Assembly (NCBI GenBank): GCA_964473465.1
Contig: CAYYPE010000001.1
Location: 62,001 to 126,000, forward strand
DNA length: 64,000 nt
Direction of reading: 5' to 3'
Origin: CALHRB01 sp964473465
GTDB lineage: Bacteria > Bacteroidota > Ignavibacteria > Kapaibacteriales > UBA2268
The position numbers and the translations under genes are program-made. The notes beneath the pieces are model-generated. The model was given only the letters and a program-made list of their open reading frames with translations, did not search any database and had not been told where the DNA came from. Shown one piece after another: positions 54,516 to 62,388 of the stretch (position 1 is its first letter; every line of letters begins with the position of its first letter).

Positions 54516-55382
54516 TTGCGATCAATGTATTGGATTTTAATACTACAGCAGTTAATAGCTTCTACAACACATATTGTAGCAAAAAGCGTAGTGCTTAATC
54601 TCAGTCCGACTTTGATTTTACTCCTGAGGGCAAGCATAGCCTCGTTTACTTATGTGTCAACTCTTATTCTAAGAAAATCAAAATTGTTAAGATTAGAAAA
54701 AAGAGATGTTATCCCTTTTTTGATTTTAGGTTTAATTAATATTCCGATGAATCAATTTCTTTTCTTCAAAAGCCTCGAATTTACCTCTCCAGCCAATGTA
54801 GCACTTGCTTATGCGTTGACTCCGGCCTTTGTTATTGTAATAGCAATGATTTTTCTAAAGGAAAAGGCAACAAAGCTAAAATTAATTGGAATAATAATAG
54901 CATTTGCCGGGACTATTTTTGTTCTATTTGAAAAAGGGCTTGATTTCAAATCGGATAGCTTTCTCGGGAATGGACTGGCATTCCTTGCAAGTCTTTCGTG
55001 GGCAGTTTATACGGTTTTGGGGAAAAAATATGTAGTGAAATACGGAGCTATCTACACTTCAGCCGTAACAATGGTGTTTGGGTTATTACTTTTTCTTCCT
55101 GTTTTCGCTCTTTATGGAGATATAACCGAAATATCAAAGGTAACGACAGTAGACTTTCTTAAAATTTTCTATCTTGGGGTTATAACATCAGGGGTTGGCT
55201 ATGCACTTTGGTATTATTCTTTAAAAAAACTGGAAGCAAGCAAGGTTTCTGTGTTTAATAATCTGCAACCAGTTCTGACAACCTTGATGGCAGTGTTCTT
55301 TTTCGATCAGCTAATAACAATTCCCTTTGTCCTTGGTGGAGTATTGACAATTACGGGAGTAGTATTGACTCAGAAAGGCTAA
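54516..55382 (+). CDS. EamA/DMT superfamily transporter
   Basis: 288 residues with ten hydrophobic helices in two EamA repeats (LQQLIASTTHIVAKSVVLNLSP and LAFLASLSWAVYTVLGKKYV). FTSPANVALAYALTPAFVIVIAMIFLKEK is a family signature. These carriers export amino acids, nucleotides or other metabolites; no substrate can be assigned. The frame opens at TTG 54516, 5 nt after the channel gene; the ATG at 54525 is an equally good start. Its stop overlaps the convergent hydroxylase gene by 4 bp. Confidence 0.9.
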   Translation: MRSMYWILILQQLIASTTHIVAKSVVLNLSPTLILLLRASIASFTYVSTLILRKSKLLRLEKRDVIPFLILGLINIPMNQFLFFKSLEFTSPANVALAYALTPAFVIVIAMIFLKEKATKLKLIGIIIAFAGTIFVLFEKGLDFKSDSFLGNGLAFLASLSWAVYTVLGKKYVVKYGAIYTSAVTMVFGLLLFLPVFALYGDITEISKVTTVDFLKIFYLGVITSGVGYALWYYSLKKLEASKVSVFNNLQPVLTTLMAVFFFDQLITIPFVLGGVLTITGVVLTQKG

Positions 55383-56203
55383 TCAAAGGGCCTGAAAGCA
55401 ACAATATGTTGCCTGATGTAATTCCTAAGATCATTTATAAATTGAAGCATGAAGTTTTGGTTATGATACTGATGATTAATGGGGTAGGACTCATCGTCCA
55501 ATCCATAACGCAAGGGCTTTTCACTTTTCGGAAGGTATGCAGTTCCAAAAATCCAATCCCAGATAGCAAGTTTAGTTGCAAAATTCTGCCCAGCACCCTG
55601 ATAAATTGCTGAATGATGCCATCTGTGCATTTCCGGACCGTTGATAAAATATTGAAGCCAGCCTGATCTGACATCAATATTAGAGTGAATATACATACCC
55701 CATATTGCTGAAATTGTGCCTTTGTAAAGAGCAACTTCGGGTGCAGCACCAAGAAGAATAATAGGAGCAAATTCTACTGTTTGATTTATCAGTATTTCCA
55801 ATGAATGAGAACGTGCTCCGGAGAGCCAATCTACTTCGGGGGTTGAATGGTGTGCCTCGTGCAGACGCCAGAGATATTTGTTGTTGTGCATCCAACGATG
55901 AAATAGATAAATATATAAATCATGAGTTACGACAAAGAACACAACCTGACCCCAGACCGGCAGCCCTGAAATTATGTTAAATCTCGAAAATCCGGTAGAA
56001 TTATCAATCCAATGAATAAACCATGTTATGAGAACTCCGAGAAGATAGCTCTGGGCAAGACTATAGAATAGCAAATCATTCCAGAAACCTTCACGGAAAA
56101 TTCTTTGGTTTTTGGTATAAGGAAATAACCTTTCAAGTAAAACAAAAATAAATGCTGCAAGAACTATTATTAAAAGAGAGATAATCTCAGGTGAAAAACT
56201 CAT
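55379..56203 (-). CDS. Sterol desaturase/fatty acid hydroxylase family protein
   Basis: 274 residues, membrane-bound di-iron enzyme. The His-box pattern is HDLYIYLFHRWMHN, then LHEAHHS, and MHRWHHS towards the C-terminus, all ligands present. Helices at about 5-25, 40-65 and 80-95 precede the first box. The family hydroxylates or desaturates lipids (sterols, fatty acids, carotenoids, alkylglycerols). It follows the LysE gene by 9 nt on the same strand. The lipid substrate is unknown. Confidence 0.92.
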   Translation of the reverse strand: MSFSPEIISLLIIVLAAFIFVLLERLFPYTKNQRIFREGFWNDLLFYSLAQSYLLGVLITWFIHWIDNSTGFSRFNIISGLPVWGQVVFFVVTHDLYIYLFHRWMHNNKYLWRLHEAHHSTPEVDWLSGARSHSLEILINQTVEFAPIILLGAAPEVALYKGTISAIWGMYIHSNIDVRSGWLQYFINGPEMHRWHHSAIYQGAGQNFATKLAIWDWIFGTAYLPKSEKPLRYGLDDESYPINHQYHNQNFMLQFINDLRNYIRQHIVAFRPFD

Positions 56204-56212
56204 AAAAACAGA

Positions 56213-56932
56213 TTAAAATGCAAATACAAACCTTAAAATTTCGGACCATTTAGTGAATTCGAAAACCCTGTATCCCAATATCGAGCCGAAACCAATAAGA
56301 GTGTAACCGGCAAATTTCTTAATCATTATTATGAATTTATCAGAGAATTTTGAACGATAATGAGTGAGTAGCCTTATAAGGAAATAAATCCATAGGAAAT
56401 TTCCAAAACCAAAGCCTAATGCATAAGATAAATTGCCAATAGTTGTTAATTCAATCAGTCCTAATTTCTGAACGTTCAAAGAAACATAGGCAAGAGAAGG
56501 CAAAAAAGTCGGATTGGCAATATTTGCAAGGGCAACAGCTATACCTAAGAAGAACGAACCCCTGTGGGCTAAATTGTCAAAAAACTTTAATTTCTTTGCT
56601 TTTATATCAGTTTCCTCTTCAAGAGGATTTTTCTTGGATTTCAGTGTAACAAAACCATAAATCATCATTCCAGCAACGATTGAGAGCTGGATGAATAAAG
56701 TCAAAAGAGGATATCTATCAGAGAAATCACCAAGAAGAGCTAAGACGGCAGATGTTGCAAACATAGCAATCATACAATAGAAGAAATCAATTATGCTGGT
56801 GCCCAAACCAATCTGGTAACCATGCTTAGCTCCCTTTTCGAGTCCTAACTTTATTGCAGTTACAGCTACCGGACCGGGTGGCATAGCCATCACAAAACCG
56901 ATTATCAAACCCGCAAGTAAAGATAGAATCAT
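56213..56932 (-). CDS. LysE family translocator
   Basis: 239 residues with six hydrophobic segments. The N-terminal LLAGLIIGFVMAMPPGPVAVTAIKLGLEKGAKHG holds the PPGP motif of the LysE/RhtB amino-acid exporters, and ANPTFLPSLAYVSL is the matching motif in the second half. The middle loop is longer and charged (KSKKNPLEEETDIKAKK). It is cotranscribed with the hydroxylase. The exported substrate is unknown. Confidence 0.85.
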   Translation of the reverse strand: MILSLLAGLIIGFVMAMPPGPVAVTAIKLGLEKGAKHGYQIGLGTSIIDFFYCMIAMFATSAVLALLGDFSDRYPLLTLFIQLSIVAGMMIYGFVTLKSKKNPLEEETDIKAKKLKFFDNLAHRGSFFLGIAVALANIANPTFLPSLAYVSLNVQKLGLIELTTIGNLSYALGFGFGNFLWIYFLIRLLTHYRSKFSDKFIIMIKKFAGYTLIGFGSILGYRVFEFTKWSEILRFVFAF

Positions 56933-57285
56933 ATGCTTCCTCGCTTTTTGTCAAACATTCCATTTATTTTTAAAGAACCAATCCTTGATTTACACACTTA
57001 ATTTTACCTTACCATAATTCAAATAAAGAGTAACGATACAAAGTGTGTAAAATTTTCCAAACAATTTATAAAAGTTTCTTTAAATGACAAAATTTTAATC
57101 AACCTAAATTAAAAAAAATTTATTTAAAAATAATTTAGAATTAATAAATAAAAAATTTATTTTGAAATAAATTATTCCATTCACAAACATTTAGATTACA
57201 AATTGCACTTATGGTTTGAAAAATTTTTATTTTTTTTCGATTTATGGAAACTTTTTATTTATAAACAATTAAAAAGAGAATAATT
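56933..57285. other. 353-nt intergenic region between divergent lysE and nrfD-like genes
   Basis: Very AT-rich, with no coding frame, tRNA or strong terminator. The one ordered feature is a perfect 11-bp inverted repeat, TTTACACACTT (56989-56999) and AAGTGTGTAAA (57041-57051), 41 nt apart, listed separately. No exact TAnnTTTG box is seen ahead of the nrfD-like gene; TTATTTTG (one mismatch) lies near 57157-57164. Confidence 0.6.
56989..57051. promoter_or_regulatory. Widely spaced 11-bp inverted repeat, possible operator pair
   Basis: TTTACACACTT (56989-56999) and AAGTGTGTAAA (57041-57051) are exact reverse complements separated by 41 nt, about four helical turns between arms. They lie upstream of lysE (starting at 56932 on the minus strand). 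This could be two sites for a dimeric regulator or a structured leader. Confidence 0.35.
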
Positions 57286-58440
57286 ATGTTAGAAAATGCA
57301 TTTACCGGATCAAGAAATTATTGGTTATGGGTAATTTTTCTTTTGTTATTAATTGGCACAGGAACACTGTTTTATTTAAAGCAATTTGATTTTGGTCTTG
57401 GGGTTACCGGCCTTAGCAGGGATGTTAGCTGGGGTTTTTATATAGCCCAATTTACTTTTCTGGTAGGTGTTGCAGCCTCAGCCGTTATGGTTGTTCTTCC
57501 TTATTATCTTCATCATACCAAAGAATTTGGGAAGATTACAATTTTAGGAGAATTTCTGGCTATAGGTGCGGTTATTATGTGTATGACATTCATCTTTGTA
57601 GATATGGGGCAACCTTTAAGAATTATGAATGTATTTTTCCATCCAACCCCCAATTCGATGATGTTCTGGGACTCAGTATCACTGATGGGCTATCTTGTAT
57701 TGAATGTTATTATTAGTATAATTACTCTCGACGCTGAAAAGAAAGGTATTTCCCCTCCAAAATGGATAAAACCGATAATAATATTTTCAATTCCGTGGGC
57801 TGTCAGTATTCACACAGTAACTGCATTTTTATATTCGGGTCTTGCTGCACGTCCTTTCTGGATGTCGGCAATAATGGCACCCAGATTTCTTGCGACAGCC
57901 TTTGCGGCAGGTCCTGCTTTATTAATAGTTTTATGTTTATTATTACGAAGATTAACGAAATTCGATACAGGAAAAGAACCCATCCAAAAATTAGCAGTCA
58001 TAGCAACTTATGCTATGATATTAAATGTATTTTTCCTTTTGATGGAGCTTTTCACTGCCTTTTATAGTGGGATTCACGAGCATGCACTCCATTTTCAGTT
58101 TCTTTATGTGGGGCTTGATGGAAATTATTCACTTGTGCCGTGGATGTGGACTTCAATAATACTTGCCGCAATTTCATTAGTATTGTTAATTGTCAAGAAA
58201 TACCGGGAAAATGAAAAGATCCTGCTTTTTGCCTGTATAGCTGTCTTTTTGTCAATATGGATTGATAAAGGGCTTGGTCTTATCGTTGCCGGATTTACTC
58301 CATCACCTCTTGGTAAGGTTGTAGCCTACTGGCCCACATTTACTGAAATAATGATATCTATTGGTATCTGGGCTTTGGGAATGCTAATAATAACGGCTCT
58401 ATATAAAATAGCTCTTTCAGTTAGAAGACAGTTAAGATAA
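57286..58440 (+). CDS. NrfD/PsrC/DsrP-like quinone-interacting membrane protein
   Basis: 384 residues with about ten transmembrane helices. SRDVSWGFYIAQFTFLVGVAASAVMVVLPYYLHH, FVDMGQPLRIMNVFFHPTPNSMMFWDS and WAVSIHTVTAFLYSGLAARPFW are characteristic of NrfD-superfamily subunits, closest in appearance to HmcC/DsrP. Such subunits exchange electrons with menaquinone, normally alongside an iron-sulfur partner; none is encoded adjacent. The next gene, 4 nt after its stop, is a persulfide/CoA-disulfide reductase fusion, pointing to sulfur metabolism. Coupling between the two is inference. Confidence 0.88.
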   Translation: MLENAFTGSRNYWLWVIFLLLLIGTGTLFYLKQFDFGLGVTGLSRDVSWGFYIAQFTFLVGVAASAVMVVLPYYLHHTKEFGKITILGEFLAIGAVIMCMTFIFVDMGQPLRIMNVFFHPTPNSMMFWDSVSLMGYLVLNVIISIITLDAEKKGISPPKWIKPIIIFSIPWAVSIHTVTAFLYSGLAARPFWMSAIMAPRFLATAFAAGPALLIVLCLLLRRLTKFDTGKEPIQKLAVIATYAMILNVFFLLMELFTAFYSGIHEHALHFQFLYVGLDGNYSLVPWMWTSIILAAISLVLLIVKKYRENEKILLFACIAVFLSIWIDKGLGLIVAGFTPSPLGKVVAYWPTFTEIMISIGIWALGMLIITALYKIALSVRRQLR

Positions 58441-58444
58441 TAAC

Positions 58445-60112
58445 ATGAAAAAAGTTGTAATTATCGGAGGGATGGCAACTGGTTGCAAAACCGCAGCCAG
58501 ATTAAAAAGACTGCGACCTGATTTTAATATTACAATTCTGGAAAAATTGCCATTTGTTTCGTTCAGCACTTGTGGAATGCCATTCTTTGCTTCGGGTGAT
58601 ATTGATAGCTTCAACGATTTGATGAAAACTCCATGGGGAAAAACAAGGGATGCCGAATTTTTCAAATCTACGAAAGATATTGACATTCTGACCTCTGTAG
58701 AGGTAACTGGAGTTGATTTTAAAGAAAAGGAAATCAAATTTCTAAATTTGAATACTTCTGAGACTAATTCAATTCAATATGACTATTTAGTAATTGCAAC
58801 TGGAGCAAAACAAGTTGCACCTAAATTTGAATATCCTTCTTCTGAGAGAATAATGACATTTCATTCCCCGCTCGATGCCAGAAAAGTTAGAACCATGGCT
58901 CAGAAGGGGGAAATCGGAAAAGCTGTAATTATCGGGGGAGGATATATTGGTTGCGAATTGGCGGAAGCACTTGTTTCGCTCTGGGGAATCGAGACAACAA
59001 TAATCGAAAAGGAGTTTAATCTTCTTCCGATGGCTTTAGATAAAGAATTAGGGGATTTGCTTTCATGTATCTTTCAAAATAATTCAGTTGAGGTGATTAC
59101 TAAAGCATCAGTTAAAAGAATTTCGGAAGAAGACCCCAATAAATTTGTTATTGCACTTGAAAATGGGCAGTTAGTAAGTGCTGATGTTGTCTTTCTTTGC
59201 ACAGGGGTTAAGCCAAATCTTGATTTGTTCGATGAAAGTGGCTTGGAGATTGGAAAATGTGGTGGTCTAAAGGTTGACAAAGAATTGAAAACAAATATAC
59301 CTGATGTTTGGGCAGGTGGAGATTGTATAGAGGTAGAAAATCTGATTACCCATAAATCTTCATATTTCCCGCTTGGCTCACTTGCTAATCGTCAGGGAAG
59401 AGTTATTGCCGATTCAATAGCTGGATTTAACAGTTTTTTCCCGGGTAGTATCGGAGCTGTTTCGATTAAAGTGTTTGATACAATTGTTGCGGGTTCAGGA
59501 TTGAATCTAAAGCAAGCTATTGCGAATGATTTTAATGCAGCAAAGGTTGTGGGTGCATGGTATGACAGACCAGATTATCATCCTGATTCAAAACCGATAT
59601 TTGGAAAATTGATTTATGAAAAAGAAAGCCTTAAACTGCTCGGAATTCAAATGATTGGAAAAGGAGAAGTTACAAGATATATTGATGCTTTTACTTCATT
59701 GGCAGCGAGGAACGGAAATTTATATGATCTTATAAATTCTGAGCATTGTTATACACCGCCACATTCAAGCCCTATGAATCCATTGAATTATCTTGGTGCA
59801 ATGGCATTGGAGCAGGAAAATAATGGTATTAATAATTATTCTTTCGATGAAATTCCCGAAGGTGCTTTGATGATTGATTTGAGAGAAAAAGAAGAGAAAG
59901 AGGCTGCACCAATCGGATTCGATTCAACTAATATCCCCTTCGATGAATACAGAAAGCATATTGCTGATTTTCCGAAAGATAGAACAATTATTTTTGTATG
60001 TCAGAAGGGACCAAGATCTTACGAAGGAGCGGTTTTCTATAAAAATGCTGGATTTCAAGCTACCGGTTACCTTGGTGGTGGAATTCAATTACTATCGAAA
60101 ATTATTGATTGA
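58445..60112 (+). CDS. CoA-disulfide/persulfide reductase with C-terminal rhodanese domain
   Basis: 555 residues, an FAD and NAD(P)H oxidoreductase. FAD site VVIIGGMATGCKTAARL; active-site cysteine C43 in FSTCGMPF, at the CoADR position; second Rossmann motif VIIGGGYIGCELAEAL; GGDCIEVENLI as the FAD-binding end. The dimerisation domain leads into a rhodanese domain (MIDLREKEE, VCQKGPRSYEG with C519). This is the CoADR-RHD/Npsr architecture that reduces CoA persulfide, polysulfide or CoA disulfide. The single catalytic cysteine excludes a CxxxxC glutathione-reductase type. It follows the NrfD-like gene by 4 nt; hemA follows 17 nt later. Confidence 0.92.
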   Translation: MKKVVIIGGMATGCKTAARLKRLRPDFNITILEKLPFVSFSTCGMPFFASGDIDSFNDLMKTPWGKTRDAEFFKSTKDIDILTSVEVTGVDFKEKEIKFLNLNTSETNSIQYDYLVIATGAKQVAPKFEYPSSERIMTFHSPLDARKVRTMAQKGEIGKAVIIGGGYIGCELAEALVSLWGIETTIIEKEFNLLPMALDKELGDLLSCIFQNNSVEVITKASVKRISEEDPNKFVIALENGQLVSADVVFLCTGVKPNLDLFDESGLEIGKCGGLKVDKELKTNIPDVWAGGDCIEVENLITHKSSYFPLGSLANRQGRVIADSIAGFNSFFPGSIGAVSIKVFDTIVAGSGLNLKQAIANDFNAAKVVGAWYDRPDYHPDSKPIFGKLIYEKESLKLLGIQMIGKGEVTRYIDAFTSLAARNGNLYDLINSEHCYTPPHSSPMNPLNYLGAMALEQENNGINNYSFDEIPEGALMIDLREKEEKEAAPIGFDSTNIPFDEYRKHIADFPKDRTIIFVCQKGPRSYEGAVFYKNAGFQATGYLGGGIQLLSKIID

Positions 60113-60129
60113 TATTTGCTTGATAAAAA

Positions 60130-61326
60130 ATGAACTTATATATATTTGGCATAAATCATAAAACTTCGCAAACAAGGGAAAGGGAAGTCTTTCAATTTAA
60201 CAGGAAAGAAATCTCAAAAACTCTTAATAAAATAAAAAATTATGAAGGAGTCGAGGCTGTATTAATTCTTAACACTTGCAACAGGATTGAGTTCTATTTG
60301 CTTCTGGCTGATGGATTTAAACCTGATGAAATTGTGAGGAAATATTACCTTGAGGAAAGGAATATCGATATTGAGGGCAGGAAACATCTTTTTATTTTAC
60401 GAGAGAATGAGGAGGCAACGAATCATTTGTTCAGGGTTATATCAGGTCTTGAATCGCTTGTTCTGGGAGAATATCAGATTCAAGGACAGGTGAAAGAGGC
60501 ATATAGTCTTGCCTGTGAAGCAAAAACGCTTGAAAAGATTATGCATAAATTGTTTCACGCTGCATTTCGATGCGGGAAGGCTGTCCGTAATAATACATCT
60601 CTTGGCGAAGGAAAGCAATCTGTCAGCGGCGTTGCTTCGAAAATCATAATTGATAAAACTCAAAATGATGATAAAATTGCAATTATCGGAGTAAACGAGA
60701 ATACCAGAATAATGGCATCTGAACTGAAAGAGAATAATTATAAGGAGCTTATTTTTGTTAACAGAACTCTTTACAAAGCAGAGATATTAGCCGAGGAATA
60801 TGGAGGAAAGGCTGCTCCATTAGAAGAAGTATCAAATGTTCTTTCAGAATGCAAAGCGGTTTTTTCATCAACTGGCTCACCAGATTATGTCGTAACCGAG
60901 GAAATGTTGCAAAAGCTTATCGAAAAGGGAAAATGTCCCGGATTGATTGTTGATATGGCTATTCCAAGAGATATTGACTCAAGAAACCTGCCCGAAGAGA
61001 TTGAAGTTTATGACCTTGGAAGACTCAATGGCTATCTCAAAAGCCAAAACATAGAGAGAATAAAGGATATACCAAAATCCGAAAAAATAATTCAGGATGA
61101 AGTGAGACTTTTCCAGACTTGGGCTGAAAATAGCGATAACGAGTTGCTTCAACCAATTGCAGAAAAGTTCGAATTAGTCAGGCAAAACCTTCTCAATGAA
61201 TATGAAAATCAATTCAATGATCAAACAAAAGCAAAAATTGAAAAGATTACTCGACAACTGATTCACAGAATTCAGCCGATTTTGATGAACGCACTGCTAA
61301 AATCGAAGCAGCAAGAAATAAAATAA
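60130..61326 (+). CDS. hemA: Glutamyl-tRNA reductase
   Basis: 398 residues. It reduces Glu-tRNA to glutamate-1-semialdehyde, the first step of C5 tetrapyrrole synthesis. INHKTSQTREREVF, the catalytic C50 in LNTCNRIEFY, ISGLESLVLGEYQIQGQVKEAY and FHAAFRCGKAVRNNT are signatures; the NADPH domain follows (IAIIGVNENTRIMASEL, in which the usual GxGxM is weakened). IVDMAIPRDID and the C-terminal dimerisation helix complete it. It sits 17 nt after the CoADR-rhodanese gene and is likely cotranscribed. The remaining hem genes are not downstream; a repeat-rich region follows instead. Confidence 0.96.
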   Translation: MNLYIFGINHKTSQTREREVFQFNRKEISKTLNKIKNYEGVEAVLILNTCNRIEFYLLLADGFKPDEIVRKYYLEERNIDIEGRKHLFILRENEEATNHLFRVISGLESLVLGEYQIQGQVKEAYSLACEAKTLEKIMHKLFHAAFRCGKAVRNNTSLGEGKQSVSGVASKIIIDKTQNDDKIAIIGVNENTRIMASELKENNYKELIFVNRTLYKAEILAEEYGGKAAPLEEVSNVLSECKAVFSSTGSPDYVVTEEMLQKLIEKGKCPGLIVDMAIPRDIDSRNLPEEIEVYDLGRLNGYLKSQNIERIKDIPKSEKIIQDEVRLFQTWAENSDNELLQPIAEKFELVRQNLLNEYENQFNDQTKAKIEKITRQLIHRIQPILMNALLKSKQQEIK

Positions 61327-61356
61327 TTAATTAATAGTATACCAGAGCTATCTCAC

Positions 61357-61643
61357 CTTGTCATTCCCACGAAGGGCATTAATAACAGATCTATTTAAAA
61401 ACTTATTTTTCTTATAAACCTTAGTAGAAGGAAGATGAATCAAAGCATATATTATTACCTTATTAAATATATTATTTTCATTTCTCTGCATCGAGAACAA
61501 ATAAGGTAATAAGGTTGTTGACGTTTTGCTTTGTTTTTCTACTAAGGTTGAATACATGAGATAAGGTTTTTTTCAGGATTCCCTGTCAAGCAGGGAATGA
61601 CTGTGACTATTTCTGATTTGGATTGCCGTTTGCACGGGAATGA
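61357..61643. repeat. Copies of a GTCATTCCC / GGGAATGAC hairpin repeat
   Basis: Three related segments: GTCATTCCC at about 61360-61368, a full hairpin ATTCCCTG-TCAAG-CAGGGAAT with trailing GAC (61578-61601), and a degenerate copy GATTGCCGTTTGCACGG with GGAATGAC (61621-61643). The first is inverted relative to the others. Similar GGGAATGAC hairpins are scattered through many bacterial genomes as REP-like elements. Confidence 0.6.
61417..61549. repeat. 133-nt nested palindrome (MITE-like or structured RNA)
   Basis: Three pairs of exact complementary arms are nested in order: AACCTTAGTAGAA (61417-61429) with TTCTACTAAGGTT (61537-61549); CAAAGCA (61441-61447) with TGCTTTG (61527-61533); TTATTACCTTATT (61452-61464) with AATAAGGTAATAA (61500-61512). 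The central loop is 35 nt. 33 pairs in exact order are hard to explain by chance. The element has no transposase. Confidence 0.75.
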
Positions 61644-61655
61644 CTGGCATTAAAC

Positions 61656-61692
61656 AAAAAGCCGAATTCGTAAAGGAGGAAACGAATTCGGC
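61656..61692 (-). terminator. Rho-independent terminator of the small RNA
   Basis: GCCGAATTCGT (61661-61671) and ACGAATTCGGC (61682-61692) form a perfect 11-bp stem with a 10-nt loop. Five A residues at 61656-61660 are a U tract on the minus strand directly after the stem. The plus strand lacks a T run, so the orientation is clear. Confidence 0.8.
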
Positions 61693-61744
61693 AAGGATTG
61701 TAGCTGCCTGTATTAGCAGTTTATTGCGGGTCTTTACCAATACC
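61656..61744 (-). ncRNA. Predicted small RNA with anti-Shine-Dalgarno terminator loop
   Basis: Read on the minus strand, a TATATTTG box (plus 61750-61757) would start transcription near 61744. About 50 nt with a small hairpin (CTGC/GCAG around 61703-61718) lead into an 11-bp terminator. The terminator loop reads UUCCUCCUUU, containing CCUCCUUU, the same sequence as the 16S rRNA 3' end. No coding frame is present. It could pair with GGAGG ribosome sites of mRNAs; expression is unproven. Confidence 0.55.
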
Positions 61745-61749
61745 AATTG

Positions 61750-61757
61750 CAAATATA
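61750..61757 (-). promoter_or_regulatory. -7 promoter box of the small RNA
   Basis: Minus-strand TATATTTG matches TAnnTTTG exactly; the upstream side is a run of T/A. The distance of roughly 90-95 nt to the terminator end defines a compact transcript. Confidence 0.5.
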
Positions 61758-61879
61758 AAAAAAATAATAAATAAAAAAAATTTTTTTTCTGAAAAAATAA
61801 TACATATCCATTTGATAGAATGAATATACAATCTAACCTTGATCATTAAGAAAAGTATGAACTGGTTAGAAGTTTATTT

Positions 61880-62296
61880 TTAATTGAATACTTTTACTTC
61901 GGATTTTTCAGTAACGTATGTATCAAACGAAGGTGGATTTTCGAGTGCTTTCTTAACGGCGCAAAGATTTGCAACATTAATAAGAGCATCTTTATACTTT
62001 TCTGGAAAACCTTGGGGAACTTTGATTTCAAGTTCAATTTTACTAATTCTTCTTTGAACCGGATCGTAAATAGGTCTTTGCTCTATTTCAATTCCTTCGG
62101 CAGAAATACCACGACTTTCGCAGAATCCAAGAACGTAAATGCCTGCACAAGTCCCAATTGAGGCAAGGAATAATTCGAAAGGAGCTGGTGCAGTTCCGTC
62201 GCCACCGTCTGCAATTCGCTGGTCTGTATGGACAGTGAAGCCGTTAATGAGGGCGTCAACTTTTTTATTGCCGGGGAATATGATTTTTATGCTCAT
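61880..62296 (-). CDS. OsmC/Ohr family protein
   Basis: 138 residues. Two reactive cysteines, C50 (SIGTCAGIYVLGF) and C112 (NLCAVKKAL), are the pair used by OsmC-type thiol peroxidases against organic hydroperoxides. GGDGTAPAPFELFLASIGTC is the family signature and the length is right for the YhfA-like subgroup, whose physiological role is less certain. GGAGAAATAATT precedes the ATG. It could be read through from nothing nearby and seems monocistronic. Confidence 0.92.
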   Translation of the reverse strand: MSIKIIFPGNKKVDALINGFTVHTDQRIADGGDGTAPAPFELFLASIGTCAGIYVLGFCESRGISAEGIEIEQRPIYDPVQRRISKIELEIKVPQGFPEKYKDALINVANLCAVKKALENPPSFDTYVTEKSEVKVFN

Positions 62297-62388
62297 AATT
62301 ATTTCTCCATTATTTATTAAATTATATTTTTTTTAATTTATTAATTAAAATCAAAATATATAACTGATTATTCATATAATTATTTTAA

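Larger units (their letters stand above)
61327..61879. other. 553-nt non-coding region with palindrome, short repeats and small-RNA candidate
   Basis: No credible coding frame. From left to right it holds a 7-bp outer inverted repeat (TATCTCA 61349-61355, TGAGATA 61557-61563), a nested palindrome at 61417-61549, three copies of a GTCATTCCC-type repeat, and a predicted minus-strand small RNA at 61656-61744. A long A/T tract (61751-61800) follows. Parts are listed separately. Confidence 0.7.

Noticed and set aside
61348..61557. 69-codon minus-strand frame across the palindrome downstream of hemA
   Set aside because: It coincides with the inverted repeats, which explain the lack of stops; no ribosome site and no sensible protein sequence.
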